A stretch of 64,000 nucleotides of DNA from Falsibacillus pallidus (GCF_003350505.1 NZ_QQAY01000003.1:124001-188000); one strand, 5' to 3'; shown: positions 37,937-48,878, numbered from the stretch's first letter. Notes: a model not told the origin generated them from the sequence alone. Numbers and translations are program-made.

Positions 37937-39685
37937 ATGGCTAGGAAATTACTTCAGGCTGCCATCGTTGCCATCATGTTGACAGCCTCATTTTTCACCA
38001 ATGCCCACTTTAGCCATGCGGGCGGACCCCAAGCCAAAGTAGGGGTCGATTCATTGAATGTCCGGCAAGGGCCGGGACTTACTTATTCTGTAGTCGCACA
38101 AATACATAAAGGGGAAACCTACGAAATCGTGGGCCAGCAAAAGGATTGGGTCCAAATCAAAGTTTCTGCATTCACAAAGGGTTGGGTTGCTTCTTGGCTC
38201 GTCACAACCACTGACAATGGATATACTGCATCCAGCAGTGATTCAATCGGCATCGTCACCGCCGATGGCCTTCGGCTTAGAAGCGGGCCGGGAACTGGTG
38301 AAAAAGTCATTGATGTCCTTTCTAAAAATGAAAAGGTCTCAATCCTGGCATCCTCCTCAAACTGGTACAAAGTCAATGCGAATGGCCATACCGGATGGAT
38401 ATCCAGTGAATTCGTTTCTATGTCAGGGAAAACGGAAGCTGCAAGCACAACCTCCGCTAAGAGCGCCATCATAACAGCAACTTCCCTGAACGCCCGTTCA
38501 AATCCGGATCTCGGCAGCAGGATTGTCGGCTCCCTAAAAAAAGGGGACCGGGTCCGAATCCTTTCCACAAAGAATGACTGGAACGAGATTGAATTTGGCG
38601 GGGACACAGCATGGATAAGCGGAAAATATGTGGAATATTCCGATTCGCCTGCTCCTTCTTCACCATCCTCAGGCAATCAAACCATGATGGCCGTTGTTAA
38701 AGTGGATAATTTAAATGTTCGAGAAGAACCTTCTTTGAATGGAAATATTGTCGGCAGTGTAAAATCCGGTGAACGTGTGAAATTGATCGAGGAAAAAAAC
38801 GACTGGATGAAAATCGAGTTGAGCCAAGGAAGCACTGGCTGGGTAGCAGGCTGGTTTATGGAAAAGACCATGGCAGCACCTTCAAAAGGGAATGACGTCT
38901 CTTCTTCAAAAGGTACAGCCGTCATATTGTATAATGGGACAAACATCCGCAAACAGCCTTCTGTACAGTCAGGCATCGCTCTAAGGGCAAATGCAGGAGA
39001 CTCCTTCCGTATTAAGGGGGTAACAGGAGATTGGGTTGAAATTTATCTTTCCAACGGCGATACAGCTTTCGTGGCAGGATGGATCATATCAACCGATTTG
39101 AAAAATGCCCCTGGCAAAAACGGAAACGAAAGTCCCCAATCACACGGATCCATCGCAGGCAAGACGATTGTCATCGATCCTGGCCATGGCGGCAGGGATA
39201 ATGGTACAACCGGGAACAAAGGGACACTTGAAAAAAATATGACCTTAAAGACTGCTCAATTGCTTTATGACAAATTAAGCAATGCAGGTGCGAAAGTCAT
39301 CATGACAAGGAATGATGACCGGTACATTTCTTTGCAGTCCCGTGTTGCTGTAGCTCAATATGAAGACGCTGATGCGTTTATCAGCATCCACTATGACAGC
39401 ATTCCGGACCGCAGCGTAAATGGACATACAACCTATTATTATCATTCGTTCCAAAAAGATTTGGCCGAGTCAGTCAACCAAGCAGTCTCCAAGAAAGTCA
39501 ATCTCAGGGACCGAGGGGTTAGATTTGGAGATTATCATGTCATTAGGGAAAACCATCAGCCTTCCACACTTTTGGAACTTGGCTATTTAAGCAATCCCGC
39601 TGAAGAAGCATCTATTCTTTCCAATCAGTATCAACAAATTGCTTCCACAGGCATTTACAATGGGTTAATGGATTATTTCAACTAA
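37937..39685 (+). CDS. yrvJ: N-acetylmuramoyl-L-alanine amidase with five SH3b repeats (YrvJ-like)
   Basis: 582 residues: signal peptide at 1-29 (cleavage near SHA-GG), five SH3b cell-wall-binding repeats of about 58 residues starting near 33, 104, 176, 252 and 328, each with LN/LR-x-R-x-x-P and a closing GW/AW, then an Amidase_3 domain from about residue 407: zinc ligands in DPGHGG, TLEKN and SIHYD, catalytic Glu in LLELGYLSN. Secreted peptidoglycan hydrolase cutting the stem peptide from MurNAc. ATG 37937 follows AAGGCGG. Confidence 0.93.
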   Translation: MARKLLQAAIVAIMLTASFFTNAHFSHAGGPQAKVGVDSLNVRQGPGLTYSVVAQIHKGETYEIVGQQKDWVQIKVSAFTKGWVASWLVTTTDNGYTASSSDSIGIVTADGLRLRSGPGTGEKVIDVLSKNEKVSILASSSNWYKVNANGHTGWISSEFVSMSGKTEAASTTSAKSAIITATSLNARSNPDLGSRIVGSLKKGDRVRILSTKNDWNEIEFGGDTAWISGKYVEYSDSPAPSSPSSGNQTMMAVVKVDNLNVREEPSLNGNIVGSVKSGERVKLIEEKNDWMKIELSQGSTGWVAGWFMEKTMAAPSKGNDVSSSKGTAVILYNGTNIRKQPSVQSGIALRANAGDSFRIKGVTGDWVEIYLSNGDTAFVAGWIISTDLKNAPGKNGNESPQSHGSIAGKTIVIDPGHGGRDNGTTGNKGTLEKNMTLKTAQLLYDKLSNAGAKVIMTRNDDRYISLQSRVAVAQYEDADAFISIHYDSIPDRSVNGHTTYYYHSFQKDLAESVNQAVSKKVNLRDRGVRFGDYHVIRENHQPSTLLELGYLSNPAEEASILSNQYQQIASTGIYNGLMDYFN

Positions 39686-39720
39686 AAAAGCAGAAGGGAA
39701 ATTCCCTTCTGCTTTTTTTT
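39685..39720. terminator. Bidirectional terminator between yrvJ and dtd
   Basis: Perfect 15-bp stem, AAAAGCAGAAGGGAA (39686-39700) with TTCCCTTCTGCTTTT (39702-39716), then TTTT. Confidence 0.9.
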
Positions 39721-39721
39721 A

Positions 39722-40159
39722 TCAGCTTTCAATAATCAGAGTGACTGGGCCGTCATTCGTCAATTTGACATCCATCTTGGCACCAAATTTACCTGTTTCA
39801 ACAACAATTCCTTGATCTCTCAACATCTGATTGAACGCCTCATACAATGGCTCCGCTTGTTCAGGACGTGCTGCAGCCATGAAGTTCGGCCTCCTCCCTT
39901 TACGGCTGTCGCCATAAAGGGTGAACTGAGAGATCGATAAAATTTCACCGCCGACATCTTTCAAGGAAAGGTTCATTTTCCCGTCCTGATCTTCAAACAC
40001 ACGGAGATTTGCTATTTTTTCTGCAAGATACTTAGCGTCATCAAAGGTATCTTCGTGCGTTACTCCAACTAATAGAACAAAGCCGAAGTCGATGGATCCA
40101 ATCGTTTCATTTTCCACAACCACACTAGCTGCTTTAGATCTTTGCAAAACGACTCTCAT
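39722..40159 (-). CDS. dtd: D-aminoacyl-tRNA deacylase
   Basis: 145 residues. [19 protein letters not shown] and the cross-subunit Gly-cisPro motif in [11 protein letters not shown] are diagnostic. It hydrolyses D-aminoacyl-tRNA and Gly-tRNA-Ala. ATG 40159 follows AAGGAG; relA ends 33 nt upstream and the two are probably co-transcribed. Confidence 0.96.
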   Translation of the reverse strand: MRVVLQRSKAASVVVENETIGSIDFGFVLLVGVTHEDTFDDAKYLAEKIANLRVFEDQDGKMNLSLKDVGGEILSISQFTLYGDSRKGRRPNFMAAARPEQAEPLYEAFNQMLRDQGIVVETGKFGAKMDVKLTNDGPVTLIIES

Positions 40160-40192
40160 CTGAATTTCTCCTTACCGAAAGATTGTTGACAA

Positions 40193-42385
40193 TCAATTCA
40201 TGATTCTTCGGACGGAATAGATGTCAGGAATCTGTTTTATACGCTCAACCACTTTTTGAAGATGGCTGATGTTTGTAATAGAGATGGACATGATGATGGT
40301 AGCTGCTTTATTTCTATCGGATCTGCCGGAAACAGCAGTGATATTGGTCTTCGTTTCGTTGACTGCCTGCAGCACCTCATTCAGGAGCCCTCTTCTGTCA
40401 TAGCCTGTAATTTCGATATCGACATTATATTCTTTTCGTACTGCTCCATCACTTTCCCATTCAACAGGAATCAAGCGGTTCTGCGCCTCGCTCACATCCA
40501 CGTTCGGACAATCCGCCCTATGGACTGAAACACCTCTCCCCTTGGTGATGAAACCGACAATTTCATCTCCTGGAACCGGGTTGCAGCAGCGTGATAAACG
40601 AATCAATAAATTGTCGATTCCTTTCACTCTTACACCCGCATCCCGTTTTTTATGAGTCGGGAATGATTTGAGTTCAGAAACGGCCTCTTTAATTGTTGTT
40701 TCTTCCTGATCACGTTTCTTGCGCAGTTTTTCCGTCAGCCTATTGGCGATTTGAGCAGCAGTGATGCCATTATAGCCGACAGCCGCATACATATCATCTT
40801 CATGGGTGAAATTGAATTTTTCAGAAACCCTTTTAAGATTTTCCGGAGTGAGGATCTCCTTCAATTCAAAATCAAGTGCTTTAATTTCTTTTTCAACCAA
40901 TTCTTTACCTTTTTCGATATTTTCATCTTTGCGCTGTTTCTTGAAGAACTGCCTAATCTTATTTTTCGCCTGCGAAGTCTGGGCAAGTTTAAGCCAATCC
41001 TGGCTTGGTCCATAGGAATGCTTCGATGTCAGGATTTCAATGATGTCGCCTGTCTTGAGCTTGTAATCAAGTGTGACCATTTTTCCGTTGATCTTGGCCC
41101 CGATGGTCTTATTGCCTATTTCAGAGTGGATCCTATAGGCGAAATCAATCGGAACCGATCCTGAAGGAAGCTCGATTACATCACCTTTTGGCGTAAAGAC
41201 AAACACCATATCAGAGAAAAGATCGATCTTTAATGATTCCATGAATTCTTCAGCATTGGCTGAATCATTCTGGAACTCCAGGATTTCGCGGAACCATGTT
41301 AGTTTCTTATCAAATGGAACTTCTTCATCGACGGATTTGCCTTCCTTGTATGCCTAGTGAGCGGCAACCCCGTATTCTGCAATTTGATGCATTTCTTTTG
41401 TCCGGATCTGTACTTCCAGGGGATCACCTTTTGGACCAATGACCGTCGTATGCAGGGATTGATACATATTCGGCTTTGGCATGGCAATATAATCTTTGAA
41501 GCGCCCAGGCATCGGCTTCCAGCAAGTATGGATGATTCCGAGCACCGCATAGCAATCTTTGATGCTGTCAACGATGATTCTCACTGCAAGCAGGTCATAA
41601 ATTTCATTGAACTGCTTATTTTGAAGGACCATCTTTCGATAAATGCTGTAAATGTGTTTTGGCCTTCCGGAAATTTCCCCGATGATGGTGACTTCTTTCA
41701 GACGATCCTTTACGTCGGAAATGACATCTTCGAGATACTGTTCCCTTTCTGCCCGCTTCTTTTTCATCAGATTGACGATACGGTAGTATTGCTGTGGATT
41801 CAAATATCTGAGAGCTGTATCTTCAAGCTCCCATTTAATTTTTGAAATCCCCAGCCTGTGTGCAAGCGGCGCGAAAATCTCCAATGTTTCATTGGAAATC
41901 CTGCGCTGCTTCTCATGGGGCAGATGCTTCAGGGTGCGCATATTATGAAGCCGGTCAGCGAGTTTAATCAGGATGACGCGGATATCCTGTGCCATCGCAA
42001 CGAACATTTTTCGATGATTTTCAGCCTGCTGCTCCTCTTGGGACTTATATTTAATCTTCCCGAGCTTTGTAACACCGTCCACCAGCATGGCCACTTCTTC
42101 ATTGAATTCATTCTTCAATTCTTCCAACGTGACGGAAGTATCCTCGACGACATCATGAAGGAAGCCTGCTGCAACAGTAGCAGGATCCATTTCAAGATCT
42201 GCCAGGATCCCAGCTACCTGGATCGGGTGGATGATATAAGGCTCCCCTGACTTTCTATACTGCTCTTTATGGGCATTCGCAGCATAATCATATGCTTTTT
42301 GAACCATACGCACATGATCTTTATTCAAATATTCAGTTGTACGCTCTATCACTTGCTCGGCGGTCAAAACTTGATCTTTCGCCAT
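40193..42385 (-). pseudogene. relA: relA (ppGpp synthetase/hydrolase) interrupted by an in-frame TAG at codon 344
   Basis: 731 codons from ATG 42385 (AAAGGTGAG upstream) to the normal stop. All domains are readable in one frame: HD hydrolase ([18 protein letters not shown]), synthetase ([31 protein letters not shown]), TGS (DVIELPSGSVPIDFAYRIHSE), Cys-rich helical region (SRCCNPVPGDEIVGF) and ACT. The only defect is TAG (41356-41354) where related proteins have Trp in VAAHWAYKEGK. It would yield a 343-residue protein with the hydrolase and most of the synthetase domain but no TGS, Cys-rich or ACT parts. The downstream part (M at 41242) has no clear ribosome binding site. A recent mutation or a sequencing error are the two simplest readings. 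Confidence 0.93.
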
Positions 42386-42596
42386 ATAAAAACTCACCTT
42401 TATGAAGAGAAATTTTATTTATACGTTCAATGAATCTGCCTGAGACAATTTATAGAATCGCCTAGGGCAATTCATAATCATTTTAGGAATTTAACTAATT
42501 GTTACTATTATCGAAAAAAAACTATGAGATGTAAAGCCATTCGTGCAGAAATTTAGGCATTTTGAAAGCATTTGTCGAAAAATATTGTAAAATTAA

Positions 42597-42768
42597 GGCT
42601 GTTTTCGTAAACCTTGTTGTTAAAATCTTAAAGCCGATTTTAACGTAAAAATACATGTTTTGCGCATGGGATAAAGTATCCAGGCTCTTTTAGAGCTGAT
42701 TTTTCTGTATGGATTGCATAAGTTATCCTGTTTTACTGCATAAAGCAACAAACTTTAAGAAAAGAGCC
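42597..42768. repeat. Dispersed repeat, copy A (95-bp core at 42597-42691)
   Basis: The core aligns without gaps to 51607-51701, about three quarters identical by eye, with GTTAAAATCTTA, GCCGATTTTAACGTAAAA and AGTATCCAGGCTCTTTT invariant. After the core an AAAAGAGCC (42760-42768) complements GGCTCTTTT; the loop is much longer than in copy B. With the relA upstream region this makes up most of the 446-nt relA-apt gap, in which I see no gene. Confidence 0.75.
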
Positions 42769-42775
42769 AAGATAA

Positions 42776-42819
42776 AAACGAAAGAGTACCCCTTTCCAGA
42801 TTTAAAAGGGGTACTCTTA
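42776..42819 (-). terminator. Terminator after apt
   Basis: Perfect 14-bp stem, AAGAGTACCCCTTT (42782-42795) with AAAGGGGTACTCTT (42805-42818), followed on the minus strand by TCGTTTTTATC. Confidence 0.85.
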
Positions 42820-42831
42820 ACAATGAATTAA

Positions 42832-43344
42832 TTAAAACTGCATTAGAGTCAAAATATCGTAATCATCTAATTTATTGCGGCCATCCAAATAAGTCAATTC
42901 AATCAAGAAAGCGATTCCAGCCACAACTCCGCCTAGTTCTTCAACCAATTTGATAGTAGCTTCGATGGTTCCACCAGTTGCAAGCAGGTCATCGGTAATA
43001 AGGACGCGCTGTCCCGGTTTGATTGCGTCTCTGTGGATTGTTAAAACATCTTTCCCATACTCCAAGCCGTAGTCCACTTTCACTGTTTCTCTTGGAAGCT
43101 TTCCTTCTTTACGAACAGGAGCGAAACCGACTCCAAGAGAATAAGCGACAGGGCAGCCGATGATAAATCCGCGTGCTTCAGGCCCCACTACCAAATCGAT
43201 GTCTTTTTCACGTGCATATTCAACGATTTGATCGGTTGCGTATCTATATGCATCCCCGTTGTCCATCAACGTAGTGATATCTTTAAATTTAATTCCTGGT
43301 TTTGGCCAATCCGGAACAATTGTAATATATTGTTTTAAATCCAT
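42832..43344 (-). CDS. apt: Adenine phosphoribosyltransferase
   Basis: 170 residues, same as B. subtilis. PRPP-binding motif [16 protein letters not shown] and the adenine-loop region [12 protein letters not shown]. Converts adenine to AMP, using among others the adenine released by MtnN. Its start overlaps the end of recJ by 10 nt (translational coupling). Confidence 0.97.
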   Translation of the reverse strand: MDLKQYITIVPDWPKPGIKFKDITTLMDNGDAYRYATDQIVEYAREKDIDLVVGPEARGFIIGCPVAYSLGVGFAPVRKEGKLPRETVKVDYGLEYGKDVLTIHRDAIKPGQRVLITDDLLATGGTIEATIKLVEELGGVVAGIAFLIELTYLDGRNKLDDYDILTLMQF

Positions 43345-45698
43345 GCTTCCGTTTCCTCCTCATTATGAACAGACCATAAGGTACGCTCATCAAACCAAGC
43401 TTTTAATTGCTGATAAGATGAATAGAGCAGTTCATTTTCCATTATAAATTGAGATTGTTTTAATTGATAGGTCCTTGAATCCGTCAAATCCCGTTTTGGA
43501 CTAACAGGATTGATAGAAACAAATCCATTGTTTATTGTAACAAAATCCAGCTCAAAAAACACCTGTGACATAAAATCTATTGTTTCCCGCGACCATCCTT
43601 TATGTTTTGCCAGACTATCGCCAAATCGATTTAAATCAAATGGACCTTTTTGTTTTAGAAAAGCATAGAACCATTTAAAGTGTTCCCTCTTTGGAATAGT
43701 ACTGAAGAAATGGTTTTCTTCATGGTGGAAATAGGCATAGATTCTATGCGGAAAGCTTCCTTCAAGTGCTTTTTCCAAGATTGCCTTATCTGCCGGAAGG
43801 TCTAGCAAAATAACATTCTTTTCGTTCAGATCAAGCTGCTCTGCCGCTATTGCGTCATACACTCTTTGGAGGGTCAACCCTTTTACAAAAGGTAATTTTT
43901 CCTCAGTGACTGGATTAAAGGTCAGGAATAAGGCTTCGCTGCCAGGGATTTTAGACAGCCATTTGTCTATTTGCCTGATCCCCCTGATATCGAACAGCTG
44001 CCCTTCACCAACAGCAATATCCTGGACGAACACTTGAGGTTTTCTATTATTATTCCACTCGTTGATAGACAGTTCCCCTATCAAAGATACCTTTGAAAGA
44101 GGAGAAATGTGATCCGCCTTATCGCCAAGGCCAAATCCCACTCCATCCAGAGATGCCGATTCACTGGCTAAAACTACTTTAAGATGATTCGAATCAGAAC
44201 CGATTTTCCTTATCGTAGATAGGTTCACATCTTTAATTAATAGCTTCGGTTTGGGATTGTTCATTCCGAATGGAGCAAGCAGATTCATTTCATTGATTGA
44301 CTCAATATGAATATCCTTGATATTTATTTCTGCATCCACCTCGGTTAGCGGGATGAAGTCATCATCTGTCAGCTGCTCTCTGCCAAGTTTATTTAATCTT
44401 TCCCTTAATTCAGGCACATCATCAATGGCAAGCGTCATTCCTGCCGCCATCGGGTGTCCCCCGAAATGAGGCAGTATATCCCTGCATTGAGATAAGTTCT
44501 TGTACAAATCAAAGCCGGCAATACTTCTGGCAGATCCTTTTGCCTTGCCTGTCTCCGGGTCGAAGCTCATTACGATGGCCGGACGGTAGAATCTGTCCAC
44601 AATCTTCGAAGCAACGATTCCGATGACCCCGGCATTCCAGCCTTCTTTTCCAACTACGATGCACGTATTTTCTTCCGGAGGGAATTGTTCAGCAACCATC
44701 TGTATTGCTTCTTCTGCCATTTCATTGACAATGGATTGCCTTTCTTTATTTAACGCATCGATCTCCTGGGACAGCTCCTTTGCCGTTTCGATTGAATCCG
44801 TCAAAAGAAGTTCCACTGCAGGGTCTGCATCTCCCAGTCTTCCTACTGCATTAATCCTTGGTGCAATAGCGAATCCGATCGTTTCTTCAGTTATTTCATT
44901 TTGGTTGGAACCCGTGATCCTGATTAATTCTTTAATGCCAACCCGGTTTGTAGTCTTTAGCTTCTTCAAGCCTTTTTTAACGATGCTTCTGTTTTCTCCA
45001 TGAAGCGGCACTAAATCTGCAACCGTCCCGATAGCCGCGATTTCAAGAAGATGTTCCGGCAAGCTTCCATATAAGGCATGTGCGAGCTTCAAAGCAACGC
45101 CGACCCCTGCTAGGTCAGCGAACGGATACGTGCTGTCCTCTCTTTTTGGATGCAGGATAGCCAGTGCTTCCGGGAGGACAGGACCTGGCTCATGATGATC
45201 TGTGATAATTAGGTCCATTCCTAATTCTTTAGCGACCTCAGCTTCATGAAGTGCAGAGATACCTGTATCGACTGTAATCAGAAGTTTGATTTCCTTTTCG
45301 GCCGCCATTCTAAAGGCGTTTTCGTTCGGTCCGTACCCTTCTGAAAATCGGTTTGGGATATAAAAATCCACATGAGCCCCGAGATCCCGGAGAACCGTCA
45401 TCATCACCGTCGTACTGCTCACACCATCTGCATCATAGTCGCCGAATATTAAAATTGGTTCTTTTTCATTTATTGCTTGCTTGATTCTATCAACTGCAAT
45501 CTCCATATCATTCAGGAGATAGGGATCATGGAATTGATCTTCACTAAATAAAAATTCTCTGGCTTGATATTCTTCTGTGATTCCCCTGCTTACAAGAAGA
45601 GAAGCCACAAAAGGAGTGATCTGCAGTTTTTCTGCCAGATCCTTTGCCAGAGTTTGATCCGTTTCTTTTATCATCCATCTTGTTTTTGAATTTAACAT
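43335..45698 (-). CDS. recJ: Single-strand DNA exonuclease RecJ
   Basis: 787 residues (B. subtilis YrvE 786). DHH phosphoesterase motifs: [21 protein letters not shown]1 with [13 protein letters not shown] domain; and the extra C-terminal domain of about 200 residues seen in Bacillales. 5'-3' ssDNA exonuclease in recombination and mismatch repair. ATG 45698 after AGGGGTG; the frame to 45788 runs into the dispersed repeat. Confidence 0.95.
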   Translation of the reverse strand: MLNSKTRWMIKETDQTLAKDLAEKLQITPFVASLLVSRGITEEYQAREFLFSEDQFHDPYLLNDMEIAVDRIKQAINEKEPILIFGDYDADGVSSTTVMMTVLRDLGAHVDFYIPNRFSEGYGPNENAFRMAAEKEIKLLITVDTGISALHEAEVAKELGMDLIITDHHEPGPVLPEALAILHPKREDSTYPFADLAGVGVALKLAHALYGSLPEHLLEIAAIGTVADLVPLHGENRSIVKKGLKKLKTTNRVGIKELIRITGSNQNEITEETIGFAIAPRINAVGRLGDADPAVELLLTDSIETAKELSQEIDALNKERQSIVNEMAEEAIQMVAEQFPPEENTCIVVGKEGWNAGVIGIVASKIVDRFYRPAIVMSFDPETGKAKGSARSIAGFDLYKNLSQCRDILPHFGGHPMAAGMTLAIDDVPELRERLNKLGREQLTDDDFIPLTEVDAEINIKDIHIESINEMNLLAPFGMNNPKPKLLIKDVNLSTIRKIGSDSNHLKVVLASESASLDGVGFGLGDKADHISPLSKVSLIGELSINEWNNNRKPQVFVQDIAVGEGQLFDIRGIRQIDKWLSKIPGSEALFLTFNPVTEEKLPFVKGLTLQRVYDAIAAEQLDLNEKNVILLDLPADKAILEKALEGSFPHRIYAYFHHEENHFFSTIPKREHFKWFYAFLKQKGPFDLNRFGDSLAKHKGWSRETIDFMSQVFFELDFVTINNGFVSINPVSPKRDLTDSRTYQLKQSQFIMENELLYSSYQQLKAWFDERTLWSVHNEEETEAWI

Positions 45699-45771
45699 AC
45701 GTTCACCCCTCAGACCTTCTCTATTATACAAGAGTGGACAGGGCACTTCAACGGAAGAAGAGGGTGTATAG

Positions 45772-45883
45772 ATTGAGAGGGAATCCACTCGCTTTCCGCG
45801 GACGAACTGGCAAGCCTCCTCGCTTCGCTGTGGGGTCTCGCCTGCCCGTTTTTCCGCCGGAGTCTCGCAGATTCCCTCACAAT
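45772..45883. repeat. 112-bp element with 14-bp imperfect terminal inverted repeats
   Basis: Ends ATTGAGAGGGAATC (45772-45785) and GATTCCCTCACAAT (45870-45883) are inverted copies with one mismatch. The interior has CTTTCCGCGG, CCTCCTCGCTTCG and GGAGTCTCGC, a composition markedly more GC-rich than its surroundings. This pattern is known to me as a widespread intergenic element of Bacillus genomes. No ORF; MITE-like in form. Confidence 0.65.
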
Positions 45884-45907
45884 CACAATAATTTCAATCT
45901 TTCACAA

Positions 45908-45937
45908 CAAAAAAACTGACCCAGTATATTGAGTCAG
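45908..45937 (-). terminator. Terminator after yrvD
   Basis: CTGACCC and GAGTCAG arms (45916-45922 with 45931-45937), followed on the minus strand by TTTTTTT. Confidence 0.7.
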
Positions 45938-45953
45938 CGCTTCTCTCTGCTTT

Positions 45954-46295
45954 TTATTCTCCCTCGTGGCCATCAATGTGGTCAGGGATGTTTTTCTTAT
46001 TGAAAGTTGATTCTTCTGATTTGAATGCTGAATTCTTGTTTAATTCTTCTTGCAGGGCTGCATTTTGTTTTTCAAGCTGCTTCACTTTTCGCTGGAGGCT
46101 GTACATCCGCACAAAGCCTACCGAGCCAATGATGATACCGCCCATGAACACAGATCCAAGTATCACCAATATCAACGGCCATTCAGCTGTCCCAAACAAA
46201 TAATTGACTTCAACATTATCCACATTAATGACGGCAAAAATGGCTACAATCAAAGCAAAAACAATTCCAAATAATAATGTCCATTGAAATTTCAT
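45954..46295 (-). CDS. yrvD: LapA-domain membrane protein YrvD
   Basis: 113 residues: two membrane helices (about 5-25 and 41-63) around NVDNVEVNYLFGTAEWP, then a coiled coil SLQRKVKQLEKQNAALQEEL. This is the LapA/YrvD (DUF1049) layout; in E. coli LapA helps control lipopolysaccharide, but the role in Gram-positives is unknown. ATG 46295 after AAGGTG. Confidence 0.88.
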   Translation of the reverse strand: MKFQWTLLFGIVFALIVAIFAVINVDNVEVNYLFGTAEWPLILVILGSVFMGGIIIGSVGFVRMYSLQRKVKQLEKQNAALQEELNKNSAFKSEESTFNKKNIPDHIDGHEGE

Positions 46296-46410
46296 TTTTT
46301 CACCTTCCATACCCGTTTATCATAATGCCTCTCTTATTCATACCCTATTTAAAAAGAGGTATAAACTATTTTCTTCTATTCCCGTGTCGATAGCAAGCCT
46401 CAATCGGCCA

Positions 46411-46444
46411 AAAAGAAAAGCCGCAGTAAAAACTGCGGCTTTTT
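46411..46444 (-). terminator. Terminator after secDF
   Basis: Perfect 10-bp stem, AAGCCGCAGT (46418-46427) with ACTGCGGCTT (46432-46441), AAAA loop. On the minus strand it follows the secDF stop and is succeeded by TTCTTTTTGG. Confidence 0.75.
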
Positions 46445-46458
46445 CAACGGATGGAGCA

Positions 46459-48726
46459 TTACACTTGAGGTTCGTCGCTCCATTTTTTCTTTTCTTTAAC
46501 GGTTTTGATTGTACCTTTTTTCTTAAGTTCTTTTTTCTTCCATACTAGCCAAAGCTGAGAAGCGATGAAGATGGAAGAATACGCACCGGAAAGCAATCCG
46601 ATCAATAGTGCAATAGAGAAGTTTCGGATTGATTCGCTTCCGAAGATGAGCATGGCAACAACAGTGATGACAACCGTCAATACCGTGTTGACAGAACGTG
46701 TAAATGTTTGACGCACACTTTTATTAACCACTTCTTCCAGCTCTTCTGGTGTCTTGATGCGGCGTTTCTTCGCCATGTTCTCACGAATACGGTCGAATGT
46801 AACGATGGTATCGTTGATGGAGTAGCCGACGATGGTCAATACAGCCGCAATGAATGTCAGGTCGACTTCCAGACGGGTGATGCTGAATACCCCGATGATA
46901 AAGAATGCATCATACAGCAAGGCAATGATGGCAGCAAGGGCCATATAAAGCTCAAATCGCAGCGTTACATAGATGATGATCCCGATGGATGCGATGATGA
47001 CAGACTTGATCGCATTTCTAGCAAGTTCCTTCCCGATGGTAGGGGAAACGGTGCTGACATTCGGTTCATTTCCGAGTTTTTTCGTAAAGCTGGTCTTAAG
47101 GTCTGCTATTTCTTTTTGCGATAGAACCCCTTTAAATTGAGCAACGCCAATTTCATTGTTTTTACCTGAAAGGACAACGGTATCCGGCTTCAGGTGCAAT
47201 TCATCAAATTGTGATTCGATCTGATCTTTTGTTAAAGCACTCTTAGACAGCAGTTCAACACGTGTACCATGTGTGAAATCAATTCCCAGATTCAATTGGA
47301 ATATGATCAGGAAAATCAAGCCTAATAGAACGGTTATGATTGAGTAGCCAAAGAACTTTTTGGAAGGCTTGACGAAATCGAACTTATCAAAGCGCGTTGG
47401 AAGATCCAATGTATCAAAGTTCTCAGCGATATCTTTGACGTCACCTTTTTTAACACCCATTAAGGAAGGCTTGCCTTTCAAAGCTCGGCTGTTCACCAGC
47501 AATCCTAATAATAGGCGTGAACCGAATACAGCCGTGATAAAACTTGCCAGGATGCTGACAATCAACATTGTCGCAAATCCTTTGACAGAGCTTGTCCCAT
47601 AAATGAAAAGTACAATACCTGCAAGGATTGTCGTTAAGTTTGCATCCAAAATGGTCATAAAGGAAGATTTATTACCAGCTTGGAATGCTGCCCTAATGGA
47701 CTTCCCGACCTTGATTTCTTCTTTTATCCGTTCATATGTGATGATATTGGCATCCACTGCCATACCGACACCGAGGATCAAGGCGGCGATTCCAGGCAGT
47801 GTCAGGACACCGTTCATCCAATCAAAGATAACCAGGATCAAATAGATATAGATTGATAACGTGACAACTGCCACCAATCCTGGGATGCGGTAATAGAAAA
47901 GCATGAACAGGAAGATGATGCTGATCCCGATGATCCCCGCGAGGATCGTCTTATGCATTGCCTGTTCTCCGAACTTAGCCCCGACGGACGTTGAGTATGT
48001 TTCTTTCAATTTCACTGGCAGTGCTCCAGCATTTAAAAGGGAAGCAAGATTCTTTGCTTCATCGATTGTGAAATTCCCTGTTATCTGGACATCAGAGGAA
48101 TTGATCGGCTTGGAAACTTGCGGATCTGAAATGAACTTTGGATCCGCTTTTTTGGCTTCTGCTTTATAAGAGTCTTTGCCTTCTTCAAAATCAAGCCAGA
48201 TGACTAACTTGTTGTCTGGGTATGGTTTTTGAGACAAATCTTTTGTCAGGTTATAGAATGCATCTTTGTCTTTCAATTGCAGCGAGACAATCGGATTGTT
48301 CTTGTCATCGAAGGTCTGCTTTGCCTTTCCTGAAACAAGGTCTGTTCCATCAAGGCGGACTTTATCATTGACATCACGGAAAGTCAGATTCGCTTGAGTG
48401 GATAGGATCTTGCGTGCTTCATTTTGATCTTCTACCCCTGCCAATTGAACGCGGATCCGGTTATTTCCTTCAATTTGGATGCTCGGCTCGCTCACACCGA
48501 GAACATTGATCCTGCGGTCCAATGCATCTGCGGTATTTTGAAGGACTTCCTTCGTGATCTTCTGTCCTTTTTTTGCCGGCTCCACTTGATACAGGACTTC
48601 GAATCCACCCTGCAGATCAAGGCCAAGCTTGATGTTCTTCAAAATGTTCTGGGTCGTTGCACCCGCTAAGCCAGCGAATAGCAAAATTACAAGGATAAAT
48701 GCAACGATTCTGCTTCTTTTTACCAT
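46459..48726 (-). CDS. secDF: SecDF protein-export membrane protein (natural fusion)
   Basis: 755 residues (B. subtilis 737), SecD and SecF joined in one chain with two sets of six membrane helices. SecD half: LGLDLQGGFEVLYQVEP, ALILGVGMAVDANIITYERI. SecF half: LNLGIDFTHGTRVELLS, VGYSINDTIVTFDRIREN. Proton-driven partner of SecYEG. ATG 48726; the GGTGG is about 11 nt upstream, a slightly long spacing. Confidence 0.97.
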   Translation of the reverse strand: MVKRSRIVAFILVILLFAGLAGATTQNILKNIKLGLDLQGGFEVLYQVEPAKKGQKITKEVLQNTADALDRRINVLGVSEPSIQIEGNNRIRVQLAGVEDQNEARKILSTQANLTFRDVNDKVRLDGTDLVSGKAKQTFDDKNNPIVSLQLKDKDAFYNLTKDLSQKPYPDNKLVIWLDFEEGKDSYKAEAKKADPKFISDPQVSKPINSSDVQITGNFTIDEAKNLASLLNAGALPVKLKETYSTSVGAKFGEQAMHKTILAGIIGISIIFLFMLFYYRIPGLVAVVTLSIYIYLILVIFDWMNGVLTLPGIAALILGVGMAVDANIITYERIKEEIKVGKSIRAAFQAGNKSSFMTILDANLTTILAGIVLFIYGTSSVKGFATMLIVSILASFITAVFGSRLLLGLLVNSRALKGKPSLMGVKKGDVKDIAENFDTLDLPTRFDKFDFVKPSKKFFGYSIITVLLGLIFLIIFQLNLGIDFTHGTRVELLSKSALTKDQIESQFDELHLKPDTVVLSGKNNEIGVAQFKGVLSQKEIADLKTSFTKKLGNEPNVSTVSPTIGKELARNAIKSVIIASIGIIIYVTLRFELYMALAAIIALLYDAFFIIGVFSITRLEVDLTFIAAVLTIVGYSINDTIVTFDRIRENMAKKRRIKTPEELEEVVNKSVRQTFTRSVNTVLTVVITVVAMLIFGSESIRNFSIALLIGLLSGAYSSIFIASQLWLVWKKKELKKKGTIKTVKEKKKWSDEPQV

Positions 48727-48878
48727 TATGTATAAATCCACCTTTCACGTCTTGAGCACGGGCCGAGCGCATTTTACCTTCAAGCACCGAGAAGAACCGC
48801 ACCAAAATATTGCCAACATTCTCATTATGAATTAGAAAAAAAATGATGTCAATTTTTCTTTTTACACCTTTTAATCCA

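Noticed and set aside
38119-38676. 185-codon minus-strand ORF opposite yrvJ.
   Set aside because: Antisense shadow of the SH3b repeats; no start signal.
40193-41242. Separate gene for the relA C-terminal half (a split Rel).
   Set aside because: The M at 41242 is internal to conserved Rel sequence and lacks a ribosome binding site; the 37 codons before it are also conserved Rel.
41299-41571. Out-of-frame ORF across the relA stop, suggesting a frameshift.
   Set aside because: Both relA halves are in the same frame and the conserved residues continue directly after TAG, so it is a nonsense codon, not a frameshift.
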